64,000 nucleotides of DNA from Sphingobacterium olei. Lineage in GTDB: Bacteria; Bacteroidota; Bacteroidia; Sphingobacteriales; Sphingobacteriaceae. Below the pieces are notes generated by a model that had not been told where the DNA came from, made no database searches, and was given only the letters and a program-made list of their open reading frames with translations. Position 1 is the stretch's first letter, and the number at the start of each line of letters is the position of its first letter. Below, one piece after another: positions 42,538 to 51,137 of this stretch. A program made the position numbers and the translations under genes. The stretch is taken from the NCBI RefSeq assembly GCF_005048855.1, contig NZ_SUME01000005.1, forward strand, positions 186,001 to 250,000. Direction: 5' to 3'.

Positions 42538-43113
42538 TTAAAAAGTAGTCGTGCAGCTGATAAGAATTCGAACACCGATCCTAAAACGTAGTGTCTTCAG
42601 GGATTTCTTTATCTGGTCCGCTACCGTATGTTCAGATAGTCCTAGCCTAGCCGCAATTTCTTTATTACTGAGGTGTTTATACCGGCTTAACACAAACACC
42701 TCGCGCATACGTGGTGGTAGCGCATTGATTTCTGATTCGATAATAGCTGAGAGCTGCTTCTCCTGAATCAGTTCGTCTGCGATAGGATAAGACGGTTGCT
42801 CGTAGTTCTTGATAGCAGAGGCATAATCGGACACGATCTTACTATGGCTTAACATATTTAGGATGCGATTGCGCGTCATGGTAAACAGATAACCTGACAA
42901 GTTGATATTTTGAACAAGGCTGCGCTTTTCCCATAAGACCACAAAGATATCCTGCACTAAATCCTCTGCCGCGTCCTCATCACGGATTTTATTTAATACA
43001 TGACTATACAGCAACTTGTTATAGCGGTTGAATATCTCCGTAAATGCAGACCGGTCACCAGCTACAAGTAGCGCTATTAACTCACCATCATCCTTAAGGT
43101 CATAAGCCGCCAT
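42538..43113 (-). CDS. ECF sigma-70 factor (FecI-like)
   Basis: A 191-residue extracytoplasmic-function sigma factor. Region 2 is visible as AAEDLVQDIFVVLWEKR with NLSGYLFTMTRNRILNML, and region 4 as LPPRMREVFVLSRYKHLSNKEIAARLGLSEHTVADQIKKSLKTLR. It begins the minus-strand operon ending with the TlpA-like genes. When the SusC transporter binds its ligand, the signal through FecR should free this factor to transcribe the operon. A 15-base palindrome lies 33 bases upstream of its ATG. Confidence 0.94.
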   Translation of the reverse strand: MAAYDLKDDGELIALLVAGDRSAFTEIFNRYNKLLYSHVLNKIRDEDAAEDLVQDIFVVLWEKRSLVQNINLSGYLFTMTRNRILNMLSHSKIVSDYASAIKNYEQPSYPIADELIQEKQLSAIIESEINALPPRMREVFVLSRYKHLSNKEIAARLGLSEHTVADQIKKSLKTLRFRIGVRILISCTTTF

Positions 43114-43572
43114 TGTCGTAAATTATTACGTTTCTATTAAATATCAAACAAATTTTGTTTAGTAGATGGCAAAAAAAATGCAAATAGTTAATAAAAAGTA
43201 TTTTATTTTTGATGATACTTTAATACGTGACTAGTATTCAGTGTATTAAGCGATTGTTCATCGCGTAGTGTTTTTAAAAAAGAACATTAGTCACAAGTAT
43301 AAAGATACGGATCTATTCGCAGTATCCAAAGGGCATGGGGCAAAGATCCGTCTCATCGGACCATTTCCCAATAGAGTGGCACGTTAGCGAAGATTTTTTA
43401 GGTGGAGAGCGTATACGAACCGCAAAATAAGCTTCAATGTATTTTGATGCCCAGGCTAGCGCGAGCATTTTTGATCGTAGAATGAGACGAATGTAGCTTT
43501 TTTTGAGATGATATGTATCTCTTTGTTTTTTAAGACCGATTATATTTGGGGTATATAAACCTTTAGATTCTT
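43114..43572. promoter_or_regulatory. Divergent intergenic region between sigma gene and susC of the GH43 locus
   Basis: A 459-base gap between divergent operons without a visible gene. The palindrome AAACAAATTTTGTTT lies at 43146-43160, near the sigma gene, and could be an operator. On the plus side TATATTTG at 43541-43548 matches the Bacteroidota -7 element TAnnTTTG, 25 bases before the ATG of the second susC. A TTTG at 43522 is a possible -33 element, but the spacing (15 bases) is shorter than usual. I see no riboswitch or RNA gene. Confidence 0.4.
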
Positions 43573-46500
43573 ATGAAGCATTTCGCAATTGTATCAGCTC
43601 TGCTTTCTGCTATTTTTGTTTTGCAGTCTTTTTCTCAGGCGAATGGTTCCCCACCTTCGGCATTCGAGGGCGGTGGCCAAAATAATTTAAAATTTAAAAG
43701 AATACAGGAATCAATTCCGATAAAAGGGGTTGTGACAAATCTAAACGGTGGCCCGGTCGGCGGTGTCTCTGTGCAGGAGAAAGGTACAAATAATAGCACG
43801 ATATCTTCCGCGGATGGAAGTTATGCCATAAATGTGGGTAATCCCGAAGCAATACTAGTGTTTTCATATGTAGGATATGTAACACAGGAACTTTCGGTGT
43901 CAAGCAATCAAACGTTGAACGTAGTATTGCTGGCAGATGAAAGTGACATCGAGGAGGTTGTCGTGATCGGCTATCAGTCTATACGCAAAAAAGACCTTAC
44001 GGGAGCAGCAACACTGGTTGAAACCAAAAATACGGAAGCTAAAGTAGCCAGATCTTTACCCGAAGCACTTCAGGGCCAATCTTCTGGTGTAGTGGTAAGA
44101 AACTCAGGTGGTCCCGGGCAAGGTGCGGTTATTAATATTCGAGGACTAAGCACCTTATACGGAAACGCAAATCCGTTATATGTTATCGACGGGATGCTAT
44201 CAGATCCAAACGTCACGATCAACCCGAATGATGTAGAAAGTATACAGGTGCTAAAAGATGCTTCTGCAGCGGCTATATATGGAGCGAGGTCTGCGAATGG
44301 TGTCATTATCATCACGACGAAGAAAGGAAGAACCGGCCCCATGAAGGTTAATGCTTCGGCACGATACAGCATCGTTAACCTCCCGAAGATGTACGACATG
44401 ATGAATGGACAGGAGTATGTGAACATGAACAGGCAAGCCTATGAAAATGCAGGATATACACAGCAGGCAGCGGTTGCCAGCTACGACGGTACCGACGTTG
44501 ACTGGGCGGACGAGTTATTCCGTACAGGCGCAATACAGGATTACAATGTCTCCGTATCGGGAGGCGGCGAGTCCTCTAAATATTTTATGTCGGGTTCTTA
44601 CTTTAAAGATGTGGGTACCGTAATCGAGCGTAAATTCGACCGCGCAGCTTTACGCCTCAATACAGAGACCTCTCGAGGCCGGTTCCGCGTCGGAGAGAAC
44701 CTGATGATCTCCAACAGCTACGGACGATCGCCCTTCTCGGGTGGTGCGTTCGGCGGAAATCCATTTTACGACGCATTTAACATGCTACCCATTATACCGA
44801 TTAAAGGTGCAGGGTTTGTAAGTGATGCCAACCCCGGAGGCTGGGGGATAGGCTCAGAGAACGCCCGTACCTATTCACGAAATCAGGTAGCACAGGCGTC
44901 GATTACCAATTCCGACTACAATTATGTAAAGATGATGGGTAACCTCTACGGGGAGGCCGATATTACAGACTGGCTTACCTATCGATTCAATGCAGGACTG
45001 GAAACCAGCTTTGACCGGAGAACTGCTCTGCGAGGCAAAGGAATATGGTACTGGAATCAAGCCGACCAGCCGACGCGGATCGAAGAAAATCGTTCCCAGT
45101 TCTTAAGTTACCTGTTCGAGCATACGTTAAATTTTAACAAAACCTTCGACAAGCATCAGGTAAATGGTGTGTTTGGCTATACCCAGCAGACCATCGGATC
45201 ATCGGGTATTGGCGCCCAAAGAACCGATCTGCTCGCTGCAGGAGACCGCTATTTTACCACGGTCAATTCCGCCACGGGAGAGATGGTAGCGTCCGGAAGT
45301 AGGGGACGAAACTTTATCGATTCTTGGCTCGGCCGTTTCAATTATACCTACGACGATCGGTATTTAGCCACCTTCACCTTTCGCTCGGATAAGGACTCGC
45401 GCTTTTCGAAGAATTTCCGCACGGGATTTTTTCCGTCCGGAGCATTGGCCTGGCGTGTCAGTAACGAAGATTTCTTCGACGTGAGCTGGCTGCCGGAACT
45501 GAAATTGAGAGGTTCATACGGTGTGTTGGGCGCGGCTAACTTAGGTAATTATGCGTACATCGGTCTCATAAATCAAGCGCCACGAGCTATTTTTGGTCAG
45601 GGTGATCAAAACAGTTACGTCGGTGGCTCACAGGTAAACCTCGTGGATCCGAATTTGCGCTGGGAAGAAAAAGAGACCTTGAATCTAGGATTTGATGCCG
45701 CCTTGTTTGACCGGAAACTTAATGTAACATTCGATGTATTCCGTTCGGTGACTTCAGATGTATTGCTCTTTTTGCCCATTCCCGGTTATCTAGGAAGTAT
45801 AAACCCGGACATATTTACCAATAGAGGTTCTATCGAGAACAGGGGGGTGGAATTAGCGCTAAACTACCGTCCGCGGCAGGGGCAGGAACGCGCATTTAAT
45901 TGGGATATTACCGGGAACATCAGTTTTATCCGTAACAAAGTGCTAGCACTGGGGAATCTCGGTATTGACCCGGTCACAGGACTACCGAGAAATTATATTC
46001 AAGCAGGTAACACACGTACGCAGGTTGGACGCTCCATCGGCGAATATTACGTGATACGGACAGACGGTATCTTCCAGAATCAGGACGAAATTGACGCACA
46101 TCGGGCACAGGCAGATATTGCCCAGCCCGGCGATATTCGCTATATTAATCTGTCGGACAGGGGTACGGGAAACGATATTACCCCAGATGATAGAACCTTT
46201 GCGGGAACGCCATGGCCGGTATTTACGTCAGGTCTTATGTGGAATGCATACTACAAAAATTTCACGATGAACCTACAACTTTACGGCGTCGTGGGCACCA
46301 CGTTGTATAATGACATGCGCCGGGATTTCGACGGAATGGGTTACTCCAACTACCGAAGCGGTATTACGCCATGGACGGCTGAAAATCCAACAGACTTCCC
46401 TAGGCTGGGCGTGTCGTACAACAGCACGACGCCAGGAGACCCGGCTATAGACCGAGGAATTGTATCTAATGTGCGGGGCGATTCGGATCGCTGGTTGGAA

Positions 46501-46746
46501 AATGGCTCGTACCTGCGGCTAAGTAACGTGCAGATTGGCTATAATGTACCGCAACATCTTTTGCAAAGGCTGCACATACCTTCGCTGCACGTATATGTAA
46601 GCGGACAAAACCTCTTTACAGTAACCAACTATTCAGGATTGGATCCGGATGTGGTAGGGGCAAACGCAAATTTGGAACCCGGTGTGGATGTGGGCGCTTG
46701 GCCGCCGAACAGAATCATATCTTTTGGCTTATCCTTTGGCTTATAA
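43573..46746 (+). CDS. SusC/RagA TonB-linked outer-membrane transporter of the GH43 locus
   Basis: A 1057-residue TonB-dependent transporter without an STN domain. A signal peptide is followed by a carboxypeptidase-regulatory-like domain (IKGVVTNLNGGPVGGVSVQEKGTNNS), the TonB-box region EEVVVIGYQSIRKKDLTGA, a plug (LPEALQGQSSGVVVRNSGGPGQG, IRGLSTLYGNANPLYVIDGM, VLKDASAAAIYGARSANGVIII) and a barrel ending ISFGLSFGL. The lack of STN means it is not regulated by FecR in the way of the neighbouring operon. With the SusD, the CBM lipoprotein and the GH43 enzyme that follow it forms a polysaccharide utilisation locus. Oligosaccharides containing arabinose or xylose are the likely cargo, inferred from GH43. 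Confidence 0.94.
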   Translation: MKHFAIVSALLSAIFVLQSFSQANGSPPSAFEGGGQNNLKFKRIQESIPIKGVVTNLNGGPVGGVSVQEKGTNNSTISSADGSYAINVGNPEAILVFSYVGYVTQELSVSSNQTLNVVLLADESDIEEVVVIGYQSIRKKDLTGAATLVETKNTEAKVARSLPEALQGQSSGVVVRNSGGPGQGAVINIRGLSTLYGNANPLYVIDGMLSDPNVTINPNDVESIQVLKDASAAAIYGARSANGVIIITTKKGRTGPMKVNASARYSIVNLPKMYDMMNGQEYVNMNRQAYENAGYTQQAAVASYDGTDVDWADELFRTGAIQDYNVSVSGGGESSKYFMSGSYFKDVGTVIERKFDRAALRLNTETSRGRFRVGENLMISNSYGRSPFSGGAFGGNPFYDAFNMLPIIPIKGAGFVSDANPGGWGIGSENARTYSRNQVAQASITNSDYNYVKMMGNLYGEADITDWLTYRFNAGLETSFDRRTALRGKGIWYWNQADQPTRIEENRSQFLSYLFEHTLNFNKTFDKHQVNGVFGYTQQTIGSSGIGAQRTDLLAAGDRYFTTVNSATGEMVASGSRGRNFIDSWLGRFNYTYDDRYLATFTFRSDKDSRFSKNFRTGFFPSGALAWRVSNEDFFDVSWLPELKLRGSYGVLGAANLGNYAYIGLINQAPRAIFGQGDQNSYVGGSQVNLVDPNLRWEEKETLNLGFDAALFDRKLNVTFDVFRSVTSDVLLFLPIPGYLGSINPDIFTNRGSIENRGVELALNYRPRQGQERAFNWDITGNISFIRNKVLALGNLGIDPVTGLPRNYIQAGNTRTQVGRSIGEYYVIRTDGIFQNQDEIDAHRAQADIAQPGDIRYINLSDRGTGNDITPDDRTFAGTPWPVFTSGLMWNAYYKNFTMNLQLYGVVGTTLYNDMRRDFDGMGYSNYRSGITPWTAENPTDFPRLGVSYNSTTPGDPAIDRGIVSNVRGDSDRWLENGSYLRLSNVQIGYNVPQHLLQRLHIPSLHVYVSGQNLFTVTNYSGLDPDVVGANANLEPGVDVGAWPPNRIISFGLSFGL

Positions 46747-46772
46747 CTCGTTGAATAGAAAAATCATTTAAG

Positions 46773-48317
46773 ATGAAAAGACATACTCTAATTATATTAA
46801 CTGCTTTCGTTTTTCTTGCGACTGCTTGCGAGCGGAATTTCGATGAGCCCAATCCCGATATGCTCACTGCGGACTCTTTTTGGGAAAATGAAACCGATGC
46901 CATTAAAGGCGTGAATGCTATATACAGCGCATTGAACCGAAGTAGTAACTACTATAACCGGGGCATGCACTTTTTGTACCTCTTGCGCTCCGATGAGGGC
47001 TTTGGGTCGGGGGGCGATATCGGTCTTAACAATAATGTGGCCTTCGCTTTTACGGATAACAATACCAGCAGAGGTACTTGGAATGCCATCTACCACGCAA
47101 ACTACCGGGCGAATCAGGTCATCACCTATGTGCCGCAGATCGAAATGGACGAAACGTTAAAAAAGCGGCTTGTTGCCGAAGCAAAGGTGTTACGTGCGCT
47201 GAACTACTTTAATCTGGTCGTATTTTGGGGCCGTCCACCTCTGGTGTTAACACTTCTATCGCCAGCTGATGATTACCCGTCGAATGCGACACCCGAGCAA
47301 GCCTTTGCACAGATTGAGAAGGACCTAACCGAAGCTATGGTCGACTTGCCACCGTCTTATGATGCTGCGGATGTAGGTAGGATCACCAAAGGGGCGGCGC
47401 ATGGCCTATTGGCAAAGGTCTATATGCAGCAGGGTAAATTCGCGGAGGCCAAAGAGGCGATGGAATGGTTAGTGACAGGCGATGGCGCCAGCAACTACGG
47501 CTTGATGGACAACTATGCAGATAATTTTAGGAAAGATACAGAGAACAATAGAGAGTCCGTTTTTGAGATTCAGTTCAAAGAAAATGCCGCAGAGAACGGA
47601 GATGACGATACCAATCCGGGAATAAGCCTCAATACCGGAGCTTCCGTACCTAAATTTCTGGCACCACCTAGTCCGGGGCCAGGTTTTGGAGATGGTGCAG
47701 CAAGACGCTGGATCGTTGATGCTTTTGATACCGAACGGACCGTCGATAATAAAAAGGATCCCCGTGCGGCTGTTAGTTTTATCTATGACAATGCCGATGA
47801 AAGAGGACCGGCTTTTACCATGGTGTATGGGCAGACCTGGCTGAGCCGATACGGTGCAGACGATAAGCGCGTGTGGTTTAGAAAGTTGCTGAATGACGAT
47901 TGGAAGAATAATGAGATATTCAGCTCGCCGAATAATTACCGCTTGATCCGGTATGCGGATATCCTGTTGATGTATGCGGAATGCCTGAATGAAACCGGGC
48001 AGACGAATGCCGCATACGTCTATGTAGATGAGGTTCGTCAGCGTGTAAACCTACAGCCTCTCAGTGATGTAAAGCCAAATATGGGTCAACTCGCTTTCCA
48101 AGAGCAGCTGAAGCATGAACGTACGTTAGAATTAGCAGGTGAAGGTTGGCGGTACTTTGATATGGTGCGCTGGGGAGAGTTTTCCAACAACCTGGAGACC
48201 CTGCGGGAAAGGGATGCGGATTTTATCAATTTTATTTCAGGTAGACATGAGTGGTATCCTATTCCGCAAGCGGATATAGATAACAGCCCAAACCTTACAC
48301 AGAATCCCGGTTATTAG
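46773..48317 (+). CDS. SusD/RagB-family glycan-binding lipoprotein of the GH43 locus
   Basis: A 514-residue lipoprotein (lipobox LATAC, Cys19) following its SusC by 26 bases. Features are PDMLTADSFWENETDAIKGVNAIYSAL, VAEAKVLRALNYFNLVVFWGRPPLVL, RITKGAAHGLLAKVYMQQGKFAEAKEAMEWL, YRLIRYADILLMYAECLNETG and the C-terminal HERTLELAGEGWRYFDMVRWGEF. All are standard for the family. It should bind oligosaccharide over the SusC pore. A 127-base gap separates it from the CBM lipoprotein gene. Confidence 0.94.
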   Translation: MKRHTLIILTAFVFLATACERNFDEPNPDMLTADSFWENETDAIKGVNAIYSALNRSSNYYNRGMHFLYLLRSDEGFGSGGDIGLNNNVAFAFTDNNTSRGTWNAIYHANYRANQVITYVPQIEMDETLKKRLVAEAKVLRALNYFNLVVFWGRPPLVLTLLSPADDYPSNATPEQAFAQIEKDLTEAMVDLPPSYDAADVGRITKGAAHGLLAKVYMQQGKFAEAKEAMEWLVTGDGASNYGLMDNYADNFRKDTENNRESVFEIQFKENAAENGDDDTNPGISLNTGASVPKFLAPPSPGPGFGDGAARRWIVDAFDTERTVDNKKDPRAAVSFIYDNADERGPAFTMVYGQTWLSRYGADDKRVWFRKLLNDDWKNNEIFSSPNNYRLIRYADILLMYAECLNETGQTNAAYVYVDEVRQRVNLQPLSDVKPNMGQLAFQEQLKHERTLELAGEGWRYFDMVRWGEFSNNLETLRERDADFINFISGRHEWYPIPQADIDNSPNLTQNPGY

Positions 48318-48444
48318 CCCTAAATCGAAGCAGCAATAACTCTTGACAAACAAATGATACAGCTATGAAATATCCGTGTTGCACCAGTATACATATATTT
48401 AACCTGGATACTTCATATGGCTTTAACGACAAAATAGTGTACAT

Positions 48445-49206
48445 ATGAACAAGTTATTATACCTCTGCCCGCTATTCTTACTCTGGATAGTGGTCGGATG
48501 CGAAAGAGAAGAAGATCTTCCCGTGAGCATGAATCCGCCAACGTTACGTCTCGACGCCGATACGGTCGCGCTGTCTGAAAGTGTTTACACATTAACTGCG
48601 GAAGGCAAGAGTGCGTACGGAGGCCCACAGCTCAGCAAGGTGGAGTTTTACAAAGGGGAAGAAAAAATTGGGGAAAAGACCATTGCGCCTTATAACTTTG
48701 GCTATACCGTGACTGAACTTATACCCGAAGAAGAGCTTTCTTTCCACGCCGTTCTATTCGATAGAGCGGGTAACCGTGTCCAAAGCAATACCGTAAAAGC
48801 GAAGGTGCGGGTGGGCGCCAAACGGATCGAAGCGGAAAATACAATCATAAGAGGAGTTGCCAAAAAGGCGGATGACCCAGCTACGCGGGAAACCTCCTCT
48901 GGCCAAGCAAAGGTGGGCGCTATAGACAATACAGATAGCGGTATTGATGCCACTATACAGATATTGGCCGCCGGCGATTACTTGATCCGCGTGGCTGCAG
49001 GTACGGGTTTCGATGGCACAACCCACAAGATCTATATCGATGATCAGTTTGCAGAAGCGAAAGTATATAGTATTCCGAATAGGGGATGGAATACATGGCA
49101 AACCTTCGACCTGGTATTTAATTTATCAGAGGGCACACATAAAATAAGTATCCGACACAACACGGGGTACGGTGAGCTGGACTACTTGGAATATTCAAAA
49201 CTGTAA
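48445..49206 (+). CDS. Surface lipoprotein with Ig-like and CBM6/CBM35-like domains
   Basis: A 253-residue lipoprotein (WIVVGC, Cys19). An Ig-like domain (about 35-120: VEFYKGEEKIGEKTIAPYNFGYTV, HAVLFDRAGNRVQSNTVKAKV) is followed by a carbohydrate-binding module (about 128-253). The latter starts with RIEAENTIIRG, continues GDYLIRVAAGTGFDGTTHKIYIDD and ends EGTHKISIRHNTGYGELDYLEYSKL, the usual CBM6/CBM35 order. No catalytic domain is present. It probably captures the glycan at the surface for the GH43 enzyme encoded 6 bases downstream. Confidence 0.85.
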   Translation: MNKLLYLCPLFLLWIVVGCEREEDLPVSMNPPTLRLDADTVALSESVYTLTAEGKSAYGGPQLSKVEFYKGEEKIGEKTIAPYNFGYTVTELIPEEELSFHAVLFDRAGNRVQSNTVKAKVRVGAKRIEAENTIIRGVAKKADDPATRETSSGQAKVGAIDNTDSGIDATIQILAAGDYLIRVAAGTGFDGTTHKIYIDDQFAEAKVYSIPNRGWNTWQTFDLVFNLSEGTHKISIRHNTGYGELDYLEYSKL

Positions 49207-49211
49207 TACCT

Positions 49212-50282
49212 ATGCGCATGAGACACATAATATATCTTGCTTTTCTAATCATTTTATTAGCTTGCGACAAACGCGGAGCCGGACTCTTTCTAGCTACGCC
49301 CACAGCACCGGAGGCAAGCGGACCGGCAAAGTTTCAAAATCCCTTATTGAACGCTGCTCCGGATCCCTGGGTCGCACAACGGGGGAATTTTTATTATTTC
49401 CTACAAACTCATGGCAACCGGATTGAAATCCGAAAAACGGAAAAAATGAGCCAACTTGCATCAGCGAGCAGCACCGTGGTGTTCAATGCTCCCGCAACGG
49501 GCATTAACAGCAGGGATGTATGGGCTCCGGAAATGTTCTTTCTGCAAGGGAAATGGTATATTTACTATACGGCCAGCGACGGGCAGGATGTTAATCACCG
49601 GATGTTTGTGCTGGAAAATGCCAATGAAGATCCCACGACAAATAATTGGGTGGACAAGGGACAGTTGATGACGCAACCGGCCGATCTGTGGTCTATAGAC
49701 GGTAGTATTTTCGAACATAACAACGAGTTGTTCTTTATCTGGTCGGGCAGACCGGGAGCGCAAAACAACAACTTAACGCAGAACATCTACATCTCAAAAA
49801 TGTCTAACCCTTTTACCTTAACGGGTGAGACGGTCATGATATCGACACCACAGCATGGTTGGGAGCGAAATGGCTTCGGCGTAAACGAAGGACCGGAGAT
49901 ATTAGAAAATCCCGATGGAGATGTATTTATGATTTATTCGGCCAGTTACTGCGGTACGGACGACTATGCACTGGGTTTGTTGCGGTTGGCCGATAATGCG
50001 GATCCACTGAAAGCCGCTTCGTGGTCTAAAAACGCCAATCCGGTATTTACAAAAGCGCCTAGCGCATACGGCGCAGGTCATAACGGTTTTTTCAAGTCCA
50101 AGGACGGAAAAGAGGATTGGATCATATACCATGCAAATATAGAATCTCATCCCAATAACAACGGTTGTGGCAATGTACGCAGCACACGTATGCAACGGTT
50201 TACTTGGAATGCAGATGGTACACCCAATTTCGGAACGCCCGTAGCTGCGGGTGCATTTCTTGAAGTGCCTTCTGGAGAGTAA
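49212..50282 (+). CDS. GH43-family glycoside hydrolase (arabinanase / arabinofuranosidase-like)
   Basis: A 356-residue lipoprotein enzyme (lipobox LLAC, Cys18) with a five-bladed beta-propeller. The catalytic base is the Asp of NAAPDPWVAQRGNFYYFL, the second Asp is in DLWSIDGSIFEHNNELFFIWSG, and the general acid Glu is in GVNEGPEIL. VWAPEMFFLQGKWYIYYTASD is typical of GH43. There is no C-terminal accessory domain. It would remove arabinose or xylose units at the cell surface. The subfamily and exact linkage cannot be told from the sequence alone. It is the last gene of the locus; a gene remnant follows on the other strand. Confidence 0.88.
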   Translation: MRMRHIIYLAFLIILLACDKRGAGLFLATPTAPEASGPAKFQNPLLNAAPDPWVAQRGNFYYFLQTHGNRIEIRKTEKMSQLASASSTVVFNAPATGINSRDVWAPEMFFLQGKWYIYYTASDGQDVNHRMFVLENANEDPTTNNWVDKGQLMTQPADLWSIDGSIFEHNNELFFIWSGRPGAQNNNLTQNIYISKMSNPFTLTGETVMISTPQHGWERNGFGVNEGPEILENPDGDVFMIYSASYCGTDDYALGLLRLADNADPLKAASWSKNANPVFTKAPSAYGAGHNGFFKSKDGKEDWIIYHANIESHPNNNGCGNVRSTRMQRFTWNADGTPNFGTPVAAGAFLEVPSGE

Positions 50283-50346
50283 ACCAGCAAAGACGGAATA
50301 CCAGAACGGATAATGCACGGGCAGACCTCAGTAGAAGGGCTGTGAT

Positions 50347-50469
50347 CTATACTATGCAAGGGACTTCATCACGCATCAGGGCAATGTGTGATGCAGGACC
50401 TCCAAAACCGATGATGCCCAACTTTGCGAAGACTTTAGCAAGTTCTTTCAAATTTACTTTCTCTTCCAT
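50347..50469 (-). pseudogene. Truncated chromate transporter (ChrA) N-terminus
   Basis: A 40-codon ORF reading MEEKVNLKELAKVFAKLGII followed by GFGGPASHIALMRDEV, the typical N-terminus of ChrA chromate transporters (FxKLGxxGFGGPxxHIAxMxxE), then four unrelated residues and a stop. The full protein has around 190-400 residues, so nearly all of it is missing. It begins just after the doxX stop, so a doxX-chrA operon existed here. The homology stops at about 50357, 75 bases beyond the GH43 stop, which dates the arrival of the GH43 locus, or a deletion, after that operon. Confidence 0.8.
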
Positions 50470-50471
50470 TC

Positions 50472-50936
50472 TTATTTTCTTAATTCGACTTCATCTATTT
50501 GATTTAAAGTGTTGGGGTTGAATGCAAGGCTATCAATCGACCATCGACCTCCTCCTTTTATCAATAGGAAGATGTTTCCCAGGAGCATGGCCCAATCGGT
50601 TCGGCTTCCGTGCATCATTTCCCAAAATCCCTTTTCCGCTAAAACTTCTGATTTGGTGGCTGCAATGGCAACCAGCATAATAGTAATCAGGGGAATACTA
50701 GCTAGTCTTGTGAAAAGTCCAGTAAGGACAAGTATTCCACAGAGAATTTCAAAAATGCCTACAAAACTTCCTAAAAATTCGGGAGACGGTAAGCCAATTT
50801 TTTCAAAACGCCCCGCTCCGCGAATAGCTGGGAATAAAAATTTCTGAATGCCTTCCGAAAGAAATACGGCACCTATCATGATACGAATAAGTATGGTGGT
50901 CTTTGATAGGTCTGTCTTAGTTATTTTTTGAAACAT
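50472..50936 (-). CDS. DoxX-family membrane protein
   Basis: A 154-residue membrane protein with four hydrophobic helices. ILIRIMIGAVFLSEGIQKFLFP, AGRFEKIGLPSPEFLGSFVGIFEILCGILVLTG and LASIPLITIMLVAIAATKS are typical DoxX features. Members are linked to redox and detoxification functions, but the biochemical role is unsettled. It was followed by a chromate transporter gene now reduced to a stump, which would fit a former metal or oxidative stress operon. Confidence 0.88.
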   Translation of the reverse strand: MFQKITKTDLSKTTILIRIMIGAVFLSEGIQKFLFPAIRGAGRFEKIGLPSPEFLGSFVGIFEILCGILVLTGLFTRLASIPLITIMLVAIAATKSEVLAEKGFWEMMHGSRTDWAMLLGNIFLLIKGGGRWSIDSLAFNPNTLNQIDEVELRK

Positions 50937-51137
50937 AATATGTAGATGTTTTAATGAAATTTGAATTTTTTATTTAATTTACATTATACAAATTTCGTGC
51001 AACAGAAAGTGATTGATACGGTATATTTGAAAATATCCTAGTGGCTTTTAGGTATTGCGAAATATAAGCGGAGTGACACCAGTGTAACGTTTGAAAAATC
51101 CATTGCGCCATTTGTCTATATTTAGTATATTTACCTC

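Noticed and set aside
49902..50318. Minus-strand ORF of 138 codons across the GH43 3' end
   Set aside because: Overlaps most of a confident catalytic domain and shows no protein family; probably a chance frame.
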